The notes under the pieces are model-generated. The model was not told where the DNA came from, did no database searches, and saw only the letters and a list, made by a program, of their open reading frames with translations. Made by a program: the position numbers and the translations under genes. Positions 17,360 to 25,714 of a DNA stretch of 64,000 nucleotides are shown one piece after another (position 1 is the stretch's first letter; the number at the start of each line of letters is the position of its first letter). This DNA comes from Actinomadura macra NBRC 14102 (GTDB lineage: Bacteria; Actinomycetota; Actinomycetes; Streptosporangiales; Streptosporangiaceae). The stretch spans positions 248,001 to 312,000 of the forward strand of contig NZ_BCQT01000019.1 of assembly GCF_001552215.1 (NCBI RefSeq), given 5' to 3'.

Positions 17360-17540
17360 CGCCCTCGCACCCCCAGCATCGGATACTCGTACTCTACATA
17401 GCTGGAGCGCTGGGACAAGGGACCGAGGGCAACCCTGGCGGGAAAGTGAGCGTCCAATGGCCGGCCAGACCGGCTTGCGTCACATGGGCCTTCGCCGCTG
17501 CCCCGTCGCATGCGACAGGGCAGCGATCCTGCGGAGGCTG

Positions 17541-18344
17541 CTATGCCCTGGACGGACCCTTGCGGGCAACGCCGCCCACGCAGGCGACCTCGGGCGCCTC
17601 GCCCCAGGGAGTGCTTTCGGGCCGCCACTGTGTCACGGGCAGGACACCGGGCTCGACCACCTCCATGCCCTCGAAATAGCGGGCGATGTCCGCGGGGCTG
17701 CGGGGCGTGTAGGAGACCGCGCCGCTACCGGCGTTGTAGGCCCGGATGGCCTCCATGTAGGCCGGATCGGTGTCGGTGCCGTCGTAGATCGCCAGGTAAC
17801 TGCCCTCCGGCAGGGCCGCCATCAGCTGCTTGACGATCGATCGGGCGAGGTCGTAGTCGTCCACCAACCCCAGGATGCCCATGAGCATGAGCGCCACCGG
17901 ACGGGTGAGGTCGAGGGTCCTGGTGGCGTGGGCCAGGATGGCGTCGGGGTCGCGGACGTCCGCTTCGATGTAGTCGGTGGCGCCTTCGGAGCTGCTGGTC
18001 AGCAGCGCCCTGGCGTGCACCAGCACCAGCGGATCGTTGTCGACGTAAACGATGCGGGCGTCCGGTGCGATCCGCTGGGCGACCTCATGGGTGTTGTCCA
18101 TCGTGGGCAGCCCGGTGCCGATATCGAGGAATTGTCGGATCCCCGCCTCCCCGGCCAGGTACCGCACCACTCGGATGAGCATGTGCCGGGAGTGGCGGGC
18201 CATGTCGACCATCCCCGGAAAGGTCGTGAAGACCTTCTCGCCCGCTTGCCGGTCGACGGGATAGTTGTCCTTCCCGCCGAGCAGGAAGTTCCAGACCCGC
18301 GCCGAATGCGGCACGGTGGTGTCGATCCTCGGGTTCGAACTCAT
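17541..18344 (-). CDS. SAM-dependent methyltransferase, PF04672 (DUF574) family
   Basis: 267 residues. It belongs to the large actinomycete family that starts with RIDTTVPHSARVWNFLLGGKDNYPVDR. The SAM-binding loop is QFLDIGTGLPT, followed by RIVYVDNDPLVLVHARALL and later LMLMGILGLVDD. ATG 18344 is supported by GAGGAGA. These proteins occur in many paralogues per genome and their substrates are unknown; adjacent XRE regulators are common but absent here. A short possible reading frame lies immediately upstream. Confidence 0.9.
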   Translation of the reverse strand: MSSNPRIDTTVPHSARVWNFLLGGKDNYPVDRQAGEKVFTTFPGMVDMARHSRHMLIRVVRYLAGEAGIRQFLDIGTGLPTMDNTHEVAQRIAPDARIVYVDNDPLVLVHARALLTSSSEGATDYIEADVRDPDAILAHATRTLDLTRPVALMLMGILGLVDDYDLARSIVKQLMAALPEGSYLAIYDGTDTDPAYMEAIRAYNAGSGAVSYTPRSPADIARYFEGMEVVEPGVLPVTQWRPESTPWGEAPEVACVGGVARKGPSRA

Positions 18345-18378
18345 GACTTCTCCTCGGATGCGAACACGTAAGAGGACC

Positions 18379-18546
18379 TTACCCCTCGTCGATGGCAATG
18401 CCTCTACCGGCCAGCACCAAAGCGTCGCCGTTAACGTGAACGTCCCTTCCCGCAGGATCACCGCGCGGCCGATCCAGCTCCGCAGCCACAGCCACGAGGG
18501 CGTCGAGATGATGGAGCCGTTCGACTAGCGCGGCAAGCTCGTGCAA
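18379..18546 (-). CDS. Possible small protein upstream of the methyltransferase
   Basis: A 55-codon frame from TTG 18546 to TAA 18379, 34 bp before the methyltransferase start. It reads LHELAALVERLHHLDALVAV, a good amphipathic helix, then DVHVNGDALVLAGRGIAIDEG, a plausible beta hairpin. Third positions are GC-biased but less than in neighbouring genes. It begins at the edge of the rtcB terminator hairpin and has no strong ribosome binding site. It could be a real short gene or the tail of a decayed one. Confidence 0.33.
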   Translation of the reverse strand: MHELAALVERLHHLDALVAVAAELDRPRGDPAGRDVHVNGDALVLAGRGIAIDEG

Positions 18547-18549
18547 CCG

Positions 18550-18587
18550 GGCGCCCCCAGAGCTCCCGGGCGGGAGCTCTGGGGCGC
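18550..18587. terminator. Hairpin terminator downstream of rtcB
   Basis: CCCCAGAGCTCCC pairs perfectly with GGGAGCTCTGGGG around a short GGGC-type loop, extended by GCGCC pairs past a one-base bulge. It lies about 20 bp beyond the rtcB stop. There is no T-run, as usual in actinomycetes. Confidence 0.7.
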
Positions 18588-18609
18588 CTTGAGGGCGTAG
18601 CTCCGAGAA

Positions 18610-19803
18610 CTAGCCCTTGATGCAGATGAGCTGGCGGAGGTGGGCTACTACCTCTACCAGGTCGGACTGGGCCTCGATGACCGACTCCAGGTCCTTGTAG
18701 GCGGCGGGGATCTCGTCGATGATGCCGCTGTCCTTGCGGCATTCGACGCCCTGCGTCTGCTCGACCACGTCCTCCACGGTGAAGCTTCTGCGGGCCTTGG
18801 TGCGGCTCATCCGGCGGCCCGCGCCGTGCGAGGCCGAGTTGTAGGCGGTCTCGTTGCCGAGGCCGCGGACGATGTAGGTGCCGGTCGCCATCGAGCCGGG
18901 GATGATGCCGAGGTCGCCGGCGGCGGCGCGGATCGCGCCCTTGCGGGTGACGAGCAGTTCGACGCCGTCGTACTCCTCCTCCGCCACGTAATTGTGGTGG
19001 CAGGAGATGACCTCGCCCCAGCGGCAGCGGCCTTCTCCGAAGCGCTTGGTCACGACCTCCTGCGCGAGCGCCATCATGACCGCACGGTTGCGGCGCGCGT
19101 ACTCCTGTGCCCAGAACAGGTCGTGCCGGTAGGCGTCCATCTTCGCGGTGCCACTGAGGAACACCGCGAGGTCGGCATCCGGGAGGTCCTGGTTGTGCGG
19201 GAGCCTGCGGGCGGCCTCGACGTGGTGTTCGGCGAGCTCGTTACCGATGTTGCGGGACCCCGAGTGCAGGACGAGCCAGATCGCGCCGTCGTCGTCCGCG
19301 CACAGCTCCAGGAAGTGGTTCCCGCCGCCGAGCGACCCCATCTGCTTGCGCGCGCGGCTGAGGCGCGCCTGCACGGCCGGGTGCAGGTCGTCGAACGCCT
19401 TCCAGAAGTCGTACCAGCCGCGCTCCTTCAGGTTCGAGAGCCCGGACGGGTCGACCGCCTGCCGGTGCGCGCCGCGGCCCACGGGGACCGCCTTCTCCAG
19501 CCGGTGCCGGATTCCGGCGAGGTCGTCGGGCATGTCGTCGAGGGTGAGGGACGACTTCGCCGCGGTCATCCCGCAGCCGATGTCGACGCCGACCGCGGCC
19601 GGGGACACCGCGTCCCGCATCGCGATCACCGAGCCGACCGTCGTGCCCTTGCCGTAGTGGACGTCCGGCATCACCGCCAGGCCCGCCACCCATGGCAGGG
19701 CGGAGACGTTGCGGAGCTGGTCGAGGGCGATGTCCTCGACGGTGTCGGGGTCGGCCCACATCCGGATGGGGACACGGCCGCCCTTGAGCGTCTGGAACGG
19801 CAT
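18610..19803 (-). CDS. rtcB: RNA-splicing ligase RtcB
   Basis: 397 residues. GTP- and Mn-dependent RNA ligase that joins 2',3'-cyclic phosphate or 3'-phosphate ends to 5'-OH ends in RNA repair. Metal-site motifs are all present: MPDVHYGKG, VGVDIGCGM (catalytic Cys), GGGNHFLEL, LHSGSRNIG and SHGAGRRMSR with the His that carries the guanylate. ATG 19803 has GAGGAGAAGG upstream. It is 89 bp downstream of the selB-like gene and may be read from the same transcript. A link between tRNA repair and the damaged tRNA-Sec locus is tempting but unsupported. Confidence 0.95.
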   Translation of the reverse strand: MPFQTLKGGRVPIRMWADPDTVEDIALDQLRNVSALPWVAGLAVMPDVHYGKGTTVGSVIAMRDAVSPAAVGVDIGCGMTAAKSSLTLDDMPDDLAGIRHRLEKAVPVGRGAHRQAVDPSGLSNLKERGWYDFWKAFDDLHPAVQARLSRARKQMGSLGGGNHFLELCADDDGAIWLVLHSGSRNIGNELAEHHVEAARRLPHNQDLPDADLAVFLSGTAKMDAYRHDLFWAQEYARRNRAVMMALAQEVVTKRFGEGRCRWGEVISCHHNYVAEEEYDGVELLVTRKGAIRAAAGDLGIIPGSMATGTYIVRGLGNETAYNSASHGAGRRMSRTKARRSFTVEDVVEQTQGVECRKDSGIIDEIPAAYKDLESVIEAQSDLVEVVAHLRQLICIKG

Positions 19804-19892
19804 GCCTTCTCCTCGGTGTGGGATCCGAACCGTGATCTATGACGCCAGAAACGGGGGGTGCGTTTCAAAGGGTTTTCCCGCGGGCGCGGACA

Positions 19893-21587
19893 TCATGACC
19901 GGCGGCGTTCGGTGAATCCGAGCCCGTCCAGATGCCGCAGCAGGGCGACGGCGACGCGGCGGCTGGTCGCCAGCGCGTCGCCGGCCTGGCCTGGGGTGAA
20001 CGGCTGGGGCAGCTCTGAGAGGATCCGCAGCGCCTCCCGGTCCGCGCCGGGCAACAGGACGACGCCGTCTGCGAGGCGCAGGACGGCGCCCGCGCGCTCG
20101 GCGGCGGCGAGGGCGCCGCCGGTGAGGCCGAGCTCGGCGAGGCGCTCGGCGCAGGGTGCCTCGAACGGTGCCCGCGCCAGATCGGCGCGGAGGCGGTCCA
20201 CGGCGGCGGCGATGCCCGCCGATATGGCGGGGGCGGGGCCGTGGACGCGCCCGGCCCACAGGCGCAGCGGCGGTCGGACGAGCGCGGCGGTCAGCCGCCG
20301 GGTCGGCAGGCCGAGGCGCAGCCGGGCGGTCTCCAGCGAGACACCGGGGGCCAGCGGCCGATCGGCGGCATGCCGGGCCACCTCCTCGGCGAGGCGTCCG
20401 TGAAGCGACCGCCAGTACGCCGGGTCCGCGTACCAGTCGCCGTCCAGGGCGACCGCGTCCTTCGGCGGCGCGCAGCCCATCAGCTCGAGCTCGGACCGCC
20501 GGAGCAGGCCGTGCCGGCGCAGGACCACCGCGCCGCCAGGACGGTCCGGCCACGACGCCAGTTCCCGTGCACGCGCCGCCCCCGCGCCGCGGCGGACGAG
20601 GGTCGGCGGGCGGACGTCCAGCACGCTCACGCCGGCGACGGTGCGGCGGACGGGGTCGCGCAGCAGGCCGGTGTCACCGACGTGCAGCGCCAGCCGCGCG
20701 TTGAGGGTCAGCCGGGCCGTGTCGGGGCCGAGCGGACGCAGCCGCACCGCGACGGCGGCGGCGCCGATGTGCAGGGTCATCTGCCGCGCGAGCCGTCCGG
20801 CCGCCTCGCTGAAGCGGGTGCGGACGTCGACGCAGGTCGTGTGGGTCCAGCGGCCGGGGCTGACGACGGCGGTCACCGGGCCCCCGCCGCGCAGGGTCAG
20901 GGTGACCCGGGCGAAACCGCGTACCGAGCGGCGGGGCTCGCCGCCGCACTCGACCGTCTCGACCCGGGCGCGTTCGCCCGAGGGCACGAGGAGCAGCTCG
21001 TCGCCGGTCCGGATCGTCCCGGCGCCGAGCGTGCCGGTGACGACGGTGAACCCGCCGGCGCCGTCGGTGTGGTCGGCCCACAGCCGGACGGGGGCGTCCG
21101 GGACGGGGACCGGGACCCGGCCCTCCAGCCGGCCGAGGGCGGCCACCAGATCGTCGATGCCGGCTCGGGTGACGGTGCTGACGGCGACGGTCTCGATGCC
21201 GCGCAGCGAGGTCCCGGCGAGCCGCTCGCGGGCCTGGCGCAGCGCGAGCCTCGGGTCGGCGGCGTCGGACCGGGTGACGGCCAGGACGCCGTGCCGGACG
21301 CCGAAGGCGTCGAGCGCCGCCAGGTGCTCGCCGGACTGCGGGCGCCAGCCCTCGTCGGCGGCGACGGCGAACAGCACGGCGGGCGCCGCCCCCGCCGCGG
21401 CGAGCACGGCCGGGACGGACCGCTCGTCGCCGGGGGCGTCCACGAACGCGACCCGGCCGCCCGAGGGCAGGTCCGTCCAGGCGCGGCCGGGAGGCTGCCC
21501 GGGCTCCCCCGGGTCCATGCCGGTGAGGGCGCGTACGAGCGCCGACTTGCCGTGACCGGCATGGCCGGCGGTGGCGACTACTTGCAT
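19893..21587 (-). CDS. selB: Selenocysteine-specific elongation factor SelB, degenerate GTPase domain
   Basis: 564 residues, full length for actinobacterial SelB, which delivers Sec-tRNA to UGA codons with SECIS hairpins. The overall order is normal: G domain, EF-Tu-like beta domains (GFTVVTGTLGAGTI onward) and C-terminal winged helices. The G domain, however, is altered. G1 is GHAGHGKS where GHVDHGKT/S is expected. The switch I segment (RGMTIDLG-like) is missing, with GRAWTDLP in its place. G3 is DAPGDE instead of DVPGHE, so the catalytic His is lost. G4 TRSD is acceptable. The frame is open throughout. ATG 21587 gives MQVVATAGHAGHGKS. Either non-functional or repurposed; upstream prpE is divergent and no selA is adjacent. 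Confidence 0.85.
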   Translation of the reverse strand: MQVVATAGHAGHGKSALVRALTGMDPGEPGQPPGRAWTDLPSGGRVAFVDAPGDERSVPAVLAAAGAAPAVLFAVAADEGWRPQSGEHLAALDAFGVRHGVLAVTRSDAADPRLALRQARERLAGTSLRGIETVAVSTVTRAGIDDLVAALGRLEGRVPVPVPDAPVRLWADHTDGAGGFTVVTGTLGAGTIRTGDELLLVPSGERARVETVECGGEPRRSVRGFARVTLTLRGGGPVTAVVSPGRWTHTTCVDVRTRFSEAAGRLARQMTLHIGAAAVAVRLRPLGPDTARLTLNARLALHVGDTGLLRDPVRRTVAGVSVLDVRPPTLVRRGAGAARARELASWPDRPGGAVVLRRHGLLRRSELELMGCAPPKDAVALDGDWYADPAYWRSLHGRLAEEVARHAADRPLAPGVSLETARLRLGLPTRRLTAALVRPPLRLWAGRVHGPAPAISAGIAAAVDRLRADLARAPFEAPCAERLAELGLTGGALAAAERAGAVLRLADGVVLLPGADREALRILSELPQPFTPGQAGDALATSRRVAVALLRHLDGLGFTERRRS

Positions 21588-22105
21588 CGGCGACGTCCCC
21601 GGACGAGATGGGGGACGGCCCGGGGCGCCGCGGTGCGGGGGTTGTGCAGACGAAGGTCCACGGAAGGCAACCCTAAGGACGCTGGGCCGACAGGGAAACC
21701 CGATCGGGCTCACACTGCGAGATGGCAAATCTCACGAGGCGCCGCGATCCGGTGGTGACGGCGGGTCTTCGGCCTGGTCACGTCCCGTTCCTGGCCGCCG
21801 GGGGCGTCGAGTCGGTCGCGGTGCGCCTCGAAGTCGTCGAGCATCCGGTGGACGAGACCCACGAGCTGTTCGCGATCGCCGGGCCTACGAGCCGTGCTTC
21901 TGGATCGTCGCCGCCGGCGCGGTTTGGCCGCCCTGGTCGCCGTCGTGCACGGGCTGCGGCACCCGCGCCGCAGGCCCGGCTGACCATGGGCGCGGACGAT
22001 CGTGACGGCGCGGGGCCTTGACGAACGGCACCCGCGCCGTGCCCTATAGGTGTGCGCCCCGAAATGCGGATTGGGGCCAGGGGAACCCGCACCGGGAGGA
22101 ACGAA
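21588..22105. other. 518-bp divergent gap between selB and prpE
   Basis: Holds the divergent promoters. Short frames exist on both strands (for example 21722-22021 on the plus strand) but none has a ribosome binding site, a recognisable domain or consistent codon bias over its length. A decayed gene is possible, and I cannot identify one. Confidence 0.4.
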
Positions 22106-23995
22106 ATGGGGGCCTACGCGGCCGCGTACGAGCGCAGCATCGCCGATCCGACCCGTTTCTGGGGGCTGGCCGCGCGGGACATCCGCTGGCTCGTCCCGCC
22201 CGACCGCGTCCTGGACGACGGGGCGCCGCCGTTCTACCGGTGGTTCACCGGCGGGGAGCTGAACACCTGCGACAACGCCCTGGACCGGCACGTGGAGGAG
22301 GGGCGCGGCGACCAGGCCGCGCTGATCTACGACAGTCCGGTCACCGGGACGGCTCGCACCTACACCTTCCACGAGCTGACCGACCTCGTCTCCCGGTTCG
22401 CCGGGGCGCTGCGCGCGCTGGGCGTCGACCGGGGCGACCGCGTGATCATCTACCTGCCGATGGTGCCCGAGGCCGTCGTGGCGATGCTGGCCTGCGCCCG
22501 CCTCGGCGCCGTCCACTCGGTGGTGTTCGGCGGGTTCGCGGCGCGGGAGCTGGCCGTCCGGATCGACGACGCTCGACCCAAGGCGGTCGTGTCGGCGTCC
22601 TGCGGTATCGAGGGCGGCCGGATCGTGCCCTACAAACCGCTGCTCGACAAGGCGCTCGAACTGGCCAAGCACAAGGTCGAACGGTGCGTCATCCGGCAGC
22701 GCGAGCAGCTGCACGCCGACCTCGTCCGGCCGCGGGACGTGGAGTGGGACGAGGCGGTCGCGGGCGCCGAGCCCGCCGAGTGCGTGCCGGTCGCGGCCAC
22801 CGACCCCCTCTACATCCTGTACACGTCCGGGACGACCGGGCGGCCCAAGGGCGTCGTCCGCGACAACGGCGGGCACGCGGTGGCGCTGCGCTGGTCCATG
22901 GAGAACGTCTACGGGGTCGGCCCCGGCGACGTGTTCTGGGCCGCGTCCGATGTCGGCTGGGTCGTCGGGCACTCCTACATCGTGTACGCGCCGCTCCTCA
23001 CCGGCTGCACGACCGTCCTGTACGAGGGCAAGCCGGTGGGCACGCCCGACGCGGGGGCGTTCTGGCGTGTCGCGGCCGAGCACCGGGTCAAGGCGCTGTT
23101 CGCCGCGCCGACCGCGATCCGGGCGATCAAGAAGGAGGATCCGGAGGGCGCCCTGCTGGCCGGGTACGACCTGTCCGCGCTGGACACGCTGTTCCTCGCC
23201 GGGGAGCGGACCGACCCCGACACCTACCGCTGGGCGTCCCGCGTCCTGGAGCGGCCCGTCGTCGACCACTGGTGGCAGACCGAGACGGGCTGGCCGATCG
23301 TGGCGAACCTGCGCGGCCTGGAGCCGATGCCGATCAAGGCCGGGTCCCCCTCGGTGCCGGTCCCCGGCTACGACGTGCGCGTCCTCGGTCCGGACGGCGC
23401 GTCCGTCCCGCCGGGCGAGGACGGCGACATCGCGCTGCGGCTCCCCCTGCCACCGGGCACCCTGCCGACCCTGTGGCAGGACGACGAGCGGTTCGTCGAG
23501 TCCTACCTCACCCGGCACCCGGGCCACTACCTGACCGGGGACGGCGGGCACATCGACGAGGACGGCTACGTGTGGGTCATGGGCCGCACCGACGACGTCA
23601 TCAACGTGGCCGGGCACCGGCTGTCCACCGGGACGATGGAGGAGGTCATCGCCGCGCACCCCGCGGTCGCCGAGTGCGCGGTGATCGGCGTCCACGACGC
23701 GCTCAAGGGCCAGGTGCCCCGCGGGCTCGTCGTGCTGAAGAGCGGCGTGCTCGCCGAGGCGGACGAGCTGGCCGCCGAGCTGGTGCGGATGGTGCGCGAC
23801 CAGGTCGGCCCCGTCGCGGCGCTCAAGGAGATCGCGGTCGTCCCGGCACTGCCGAAGACGCGGTCGGGCAAGATCTTGCGGGGCGTCATGCGCGGTATCG
23901 CCGACGGGCAGGAGGTCACCGTCCCGTCCACGATCGAGGACGCGGCCGTCCTGGACGGCCTCCGCCCGGTCCTGCGCCCGCCGGCGCGGGACTAG
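22106..23995 (+). CDS. prpE: Propionate-CoA ligase (AMP-forming acyl-CoA synthetase)
   Basis: 629 residues. Activates propionate (or acetate) with ATP to the CoA ester via an acyl-adenylate. The N-terminal ACS segment is YAAAYERSIADPTRFW; the ATP loop is YILYTSGTTGRPKGVV; DHWWQTETGWPI is the A5 region with the Trp that separates propionyl from larger-substrate enzymes; GRTDDVINVAGHRLSTGTMEE is the hinge; and PKTRSGKILRG contains the catalytic, acetylatable Lys. ATG 22106 follows GGGAGGA. Its product would feed methylmalonyl-CoA metabolism, a theme shared with icmF. It overlaps the next, convergent gene by 4 bp. Confidence 0.93.
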   Translation: MGAYAAAYERSIADPTRFWGLAARDIRWLVPPDRVLDDGAPPFYRWFTGGELNTCDNALDRHVEEGRGDQAALIYDSPVTGTARTYTFHELTDLVSRFAGALRALGVDRGDRVIIYLPMVPEAVVAMLACARLGAVHSVVFGGFAARELAVRIDDARPKAVVSASCGIEGGRIVPYKPLLDKALELAKHKVERCVIRQREQLHADLVRPRDVEWDEAVAGAEPAECVPVAATDPLYILYTSGTTGRPKGVVRDNGGHAVALRWSMENVYGVGPGDVFWAASDVGWVVGHSYIVYAPLLTGCTTVLYEGKPVGTPDAGAFWRVAAEHRVKALFAAPTAIRAIKKEDPEGALLAGYDLSALDTLFLAGERTDPDTYRWASRVLERPVVDHWWQTETGWPIVANLRGLEPMPIKAGSPSVPVPGYDVRVLGPDGASVPPGEDGDIALRLPLPPGTLPTLWQDDERFVESYLTRHPGHYLTGDGGHIDEDGYVWVMGRTDDVINVAGHRLSTGTMEEVIAAHPAVAECAVIGVHDALKGQVPRGLVVLKSGVLAEADELAAELVRMVRDQVGPVAALKEIAVVPALPKTRSGKILRGVMRGIADGQEVTVPSTIEDAAVLDGLRPVLRPPARD

Positions 23996-24261
23996 CGGGT
24001 CCCCGACTTCGGCCAGAATGCCGCCACGAGGTACACCCCGAGCGCGCCCAGCAGGATCTGGAAGACCGTCTCCCAGTAGTCCCAGCCGCGCCGCTCCAGC
24101 CCGAACAGGTGGGACAGCGCCGTCCCCGCGATGGCCGCGACGATGCCGACCACGACCAGCAGCCAGCCGGGCATGCTGCGCCGGTCCGGCATGATCAGCC
24201 GCCCGAGCACGCCGATGACGGCGCCCAGGACGATGGCGGCGGAGATCCCCCCGATGGTCAT
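23992..24261 (-). CDS. GlsB/YeaQ/YmgE family membrane protein
   Basis: 89 residues with three hydrophobic segments: ISAAIVLGAVIGVLGRLIMP, WLLVVVGIVAAIAGTALSHL and VFQILLGALGVYLVAAF. The family pattern is a Gly-rich first helix, an RSMPGW turn and a Gly-rich second helix. These are general-stress-associated small membrane proteins of unknown mechanism, often named transglycosylase-associated. ATG 24261 has GAAGGAG. Convergent with prpE (4-bp overlap). Confidence 0.85.
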   Translation of the reverse strand: MTIGGISAAIVLGAVIGVLGRLIMPDRRSMPGWLLVVVGIVAAIAGTALSHLFGLERRGWDYWETVFQILLGALGVYLVAAFWPKSGTR

Positions 24262-24332
24262 GCCGGCTCCTTCGATCGCGTCCGAAAGGTGACCTACCCG
24301 CTTCGCGATCATAGACACGACCTGCGAAGACG

Positions 24333-25325
24333 TCAGCGCACCCGGAGCGTGCGGCGGCCCCGGCCGACCAGTTCCCCGATCACCGGCGCGCCGGGCACCT
24401 CCCCCGCGACCAGCAGCCCGCCGGACGTCTGCGCGTCGGCCAGCAGCAGGCGTTCCTCCTCGGCGATCCGGCCGAAGTCGGTGTGCGGCGTCACCCACGC
24501 GAGGTTCCGCCTGGTCGCCCCGGGGACGAACCCGTCCCGGACGGCGGCGCGCGCCCCGTCCAGGTACTCCACCGCCTTGGCGTCCACGACCGCACTGACC
24601 CCGGCGGCCCGCGCCAGCTTGTAGAGGTGCCCGAGGAGCCCGAACCCGCTGACGCCGGTGGCGCAGCGGACGCCGCGCTCCAGCGCCGCCAGCGACGCGT
24701 CCGCGTTGAGCGCGGCCATCGTCTCGACCGCGTGCCCGAACACCTCGCCCGTCGCCTTGTGCCGGGCGTTGAGCACACCGAGTCCGAGCGGCTTGGTGAG
24801 CGAGAGCGGCACGCCGGGACGGCCCGCGTCCAGCCGCAGTAGCCGGTCGAGGTCGGCGATACCGGTCACGGCCAGGCCGTACTTGGGCTCGGGGTCGTCG
24901 GCGCCGTGGCCGTCGGTGACCGGGCAGCCGGCGAGCGCCGCCGTGTCCCGCCCGCCGCGCAGCACCTCGCGGGCCAACTCGGCCGGGAGCGCGTCCCGCG
25001 GCCAGCCGAGCAGGCTCAGCGCCATGAGCGGCTCACCGCCGACCGCGTAGACGGCGGAGAGGGCGTTCGCGGCGGCGACGCGTCCCCAGTCGTAGGCGTC
25101 GTCGACGACCGGCGGGAAGAAGGCGGCGGCGGACACCACGGCCCGGCCCTCCCCGACCCTCAGAACGGCCGCGTCGTCGCCGTCGTCGCCGCCGACGACC
25201 AGGGCGTCCCCACCGCCGGTGAGGCCGGCCACGACCCGTTCCAGCTCACCCGGGGGAATGGTGCTCGCGCAGCCCCCGCCGTGGGCGTACTGCGTGAGAC
25301 GGGCAGGCGGGACGAGGCGGTTCAC
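24333..25325 (-). CDS. selD: Selenophosphate synthetase-like protein SelD, catalytic residues missing
   Basis: About 330 residues with the full SelD fold: RLTQYAHGGGC at the N terminus, GDDAAV, DWGRVAAANAL, ALSLLGWP, YGLAVTGI, LTKPLGLGVLN, SGFGLLGHL and QTSGGLL. Compared with E. coli SelD from memory, the Cys17 position is kept but Lys20 is Thr (GGGCASTIPP), Asp68 is Ala (SAAAFFPP), Asp91 is Ala (NALSAVYAVGG) and Asp227 is Gly (CATGVSGFG); Asp51 is kept. The lost residues bind Mg-ATP or act in catalysis, so normal selenophosphate synthesis looks unlikely. The start is uncertain: GTG 25325 (VNRLVPPARLTQY) or TTG 25343. Convergent orientation to the tRNA-Sec on the other side is consistent with an old sel locus. 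Confidence 0.85.
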   Translation of the reverse strand: MNRLVPPARLTQYAHGGGCASTIPPGELERVVAGLTGGGDALVVGGDDGDDAAVLRVGEGRAVVSAAAFFPPVVDDAYDWGRVAAANALSAVYAVGGEPLMALSLLGWPRDALPAELAREVLRGGRDTAALAGCPVTDGHGADDPEPKYGLAVTGIADLDRLLRLDAGRPGVPLSLTKPLGLGVLNARHKATGEVFGHAVETMAALNADASLAALERGVRCATGVSGFGLLGHLYKLARAAGVSAVVDAKAVEYLDGARAAVRDGFVPGATRRNLAWVTPHTDFGRIAEEERLLLADAQTSGGLLVAGEVPGAPVIGELVGRGRRTLRVR

Positions 25326-25591
25326 CCGGAGATTTACCCACAACCATTACAACTGATCAACAAACGGACGGTACGGACACGGTCACCCAGCGGCCTTCCC
25401 CTGCCCAGGCCTGCGGGAATCGCGCCGTCACCGTTGTCCGAACACGGTTCGACGTGAGGCGATTCTGACCTGCAAGTCACCACTTACCGTAGACCCCGTG
25501 GGCACCGCCCACCGCGCGGCACGGCGGCAGCCCCAGACCGGACGAGGGTACACGGACGCGATCGACGCCCTCGACAACTAAGATCGCCCAC

Positions 25592-25687
25592 GGAGGCGTG
25601 CGAGCGCCTGGTGGCCTCCACGATCTTCAAAATCGATGGTCCCGAGGACCTCGGGACGGCGGGTTCGATCCCCGTACGCCTCCGCCA
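25592..25687 (+). tRNA. selC: tRNA-Sec (anticodon TCA), D and anticodon stems mismatched
   Basis: 96 nt including encoded CCA. Acceptor GGAGGCGT (25592-25599) pairs perfectly with ACGCCTCC (25676-25683): 8 bp, diagnostic of tRNA-Sec. The anticodon loop CTTCAAA gives TCA. The variable arm GTCCCGAG-GAC-CTCGGGAC is a perfect 8-bp hairpin and the T arm is normal with TTCGATC. The D stem is poor: GCC pairs with GGC around TGGT, but outside that there are C-C and A-C mismatches and a G-U where 6 bp are expected. The anticodon stem has four pairs, then A-A and C-T mismatches. A TAAGAT box lies just upstream. Confidence 0.9.
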
Positions 25688-25714
25688 CCACCTATTCGAT
25701 CGCGAGGCTTGGCC

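Noticed and set aside
17380..17405. PadR operator in GATACTCGTACTC upstream of the small membrane protein gene
   Set aside because: Only an imperfect direct repeat is visible and there is no clean dyad, so it is too weak to list as a feature.
21722..22021. 99-codon plus-strand frame between selB and prpE
   Set aside because: No ribosome binding site, no domain, and composition changes along its length. A decayed gene is possible but cannot be shown.
21710..23695. 661-codon minus-strand frame opposite prpE
   Set aside because: prpE has all acyl-CoA synthetase motifs on the plus strand; the minus frame is low complexity with no family.
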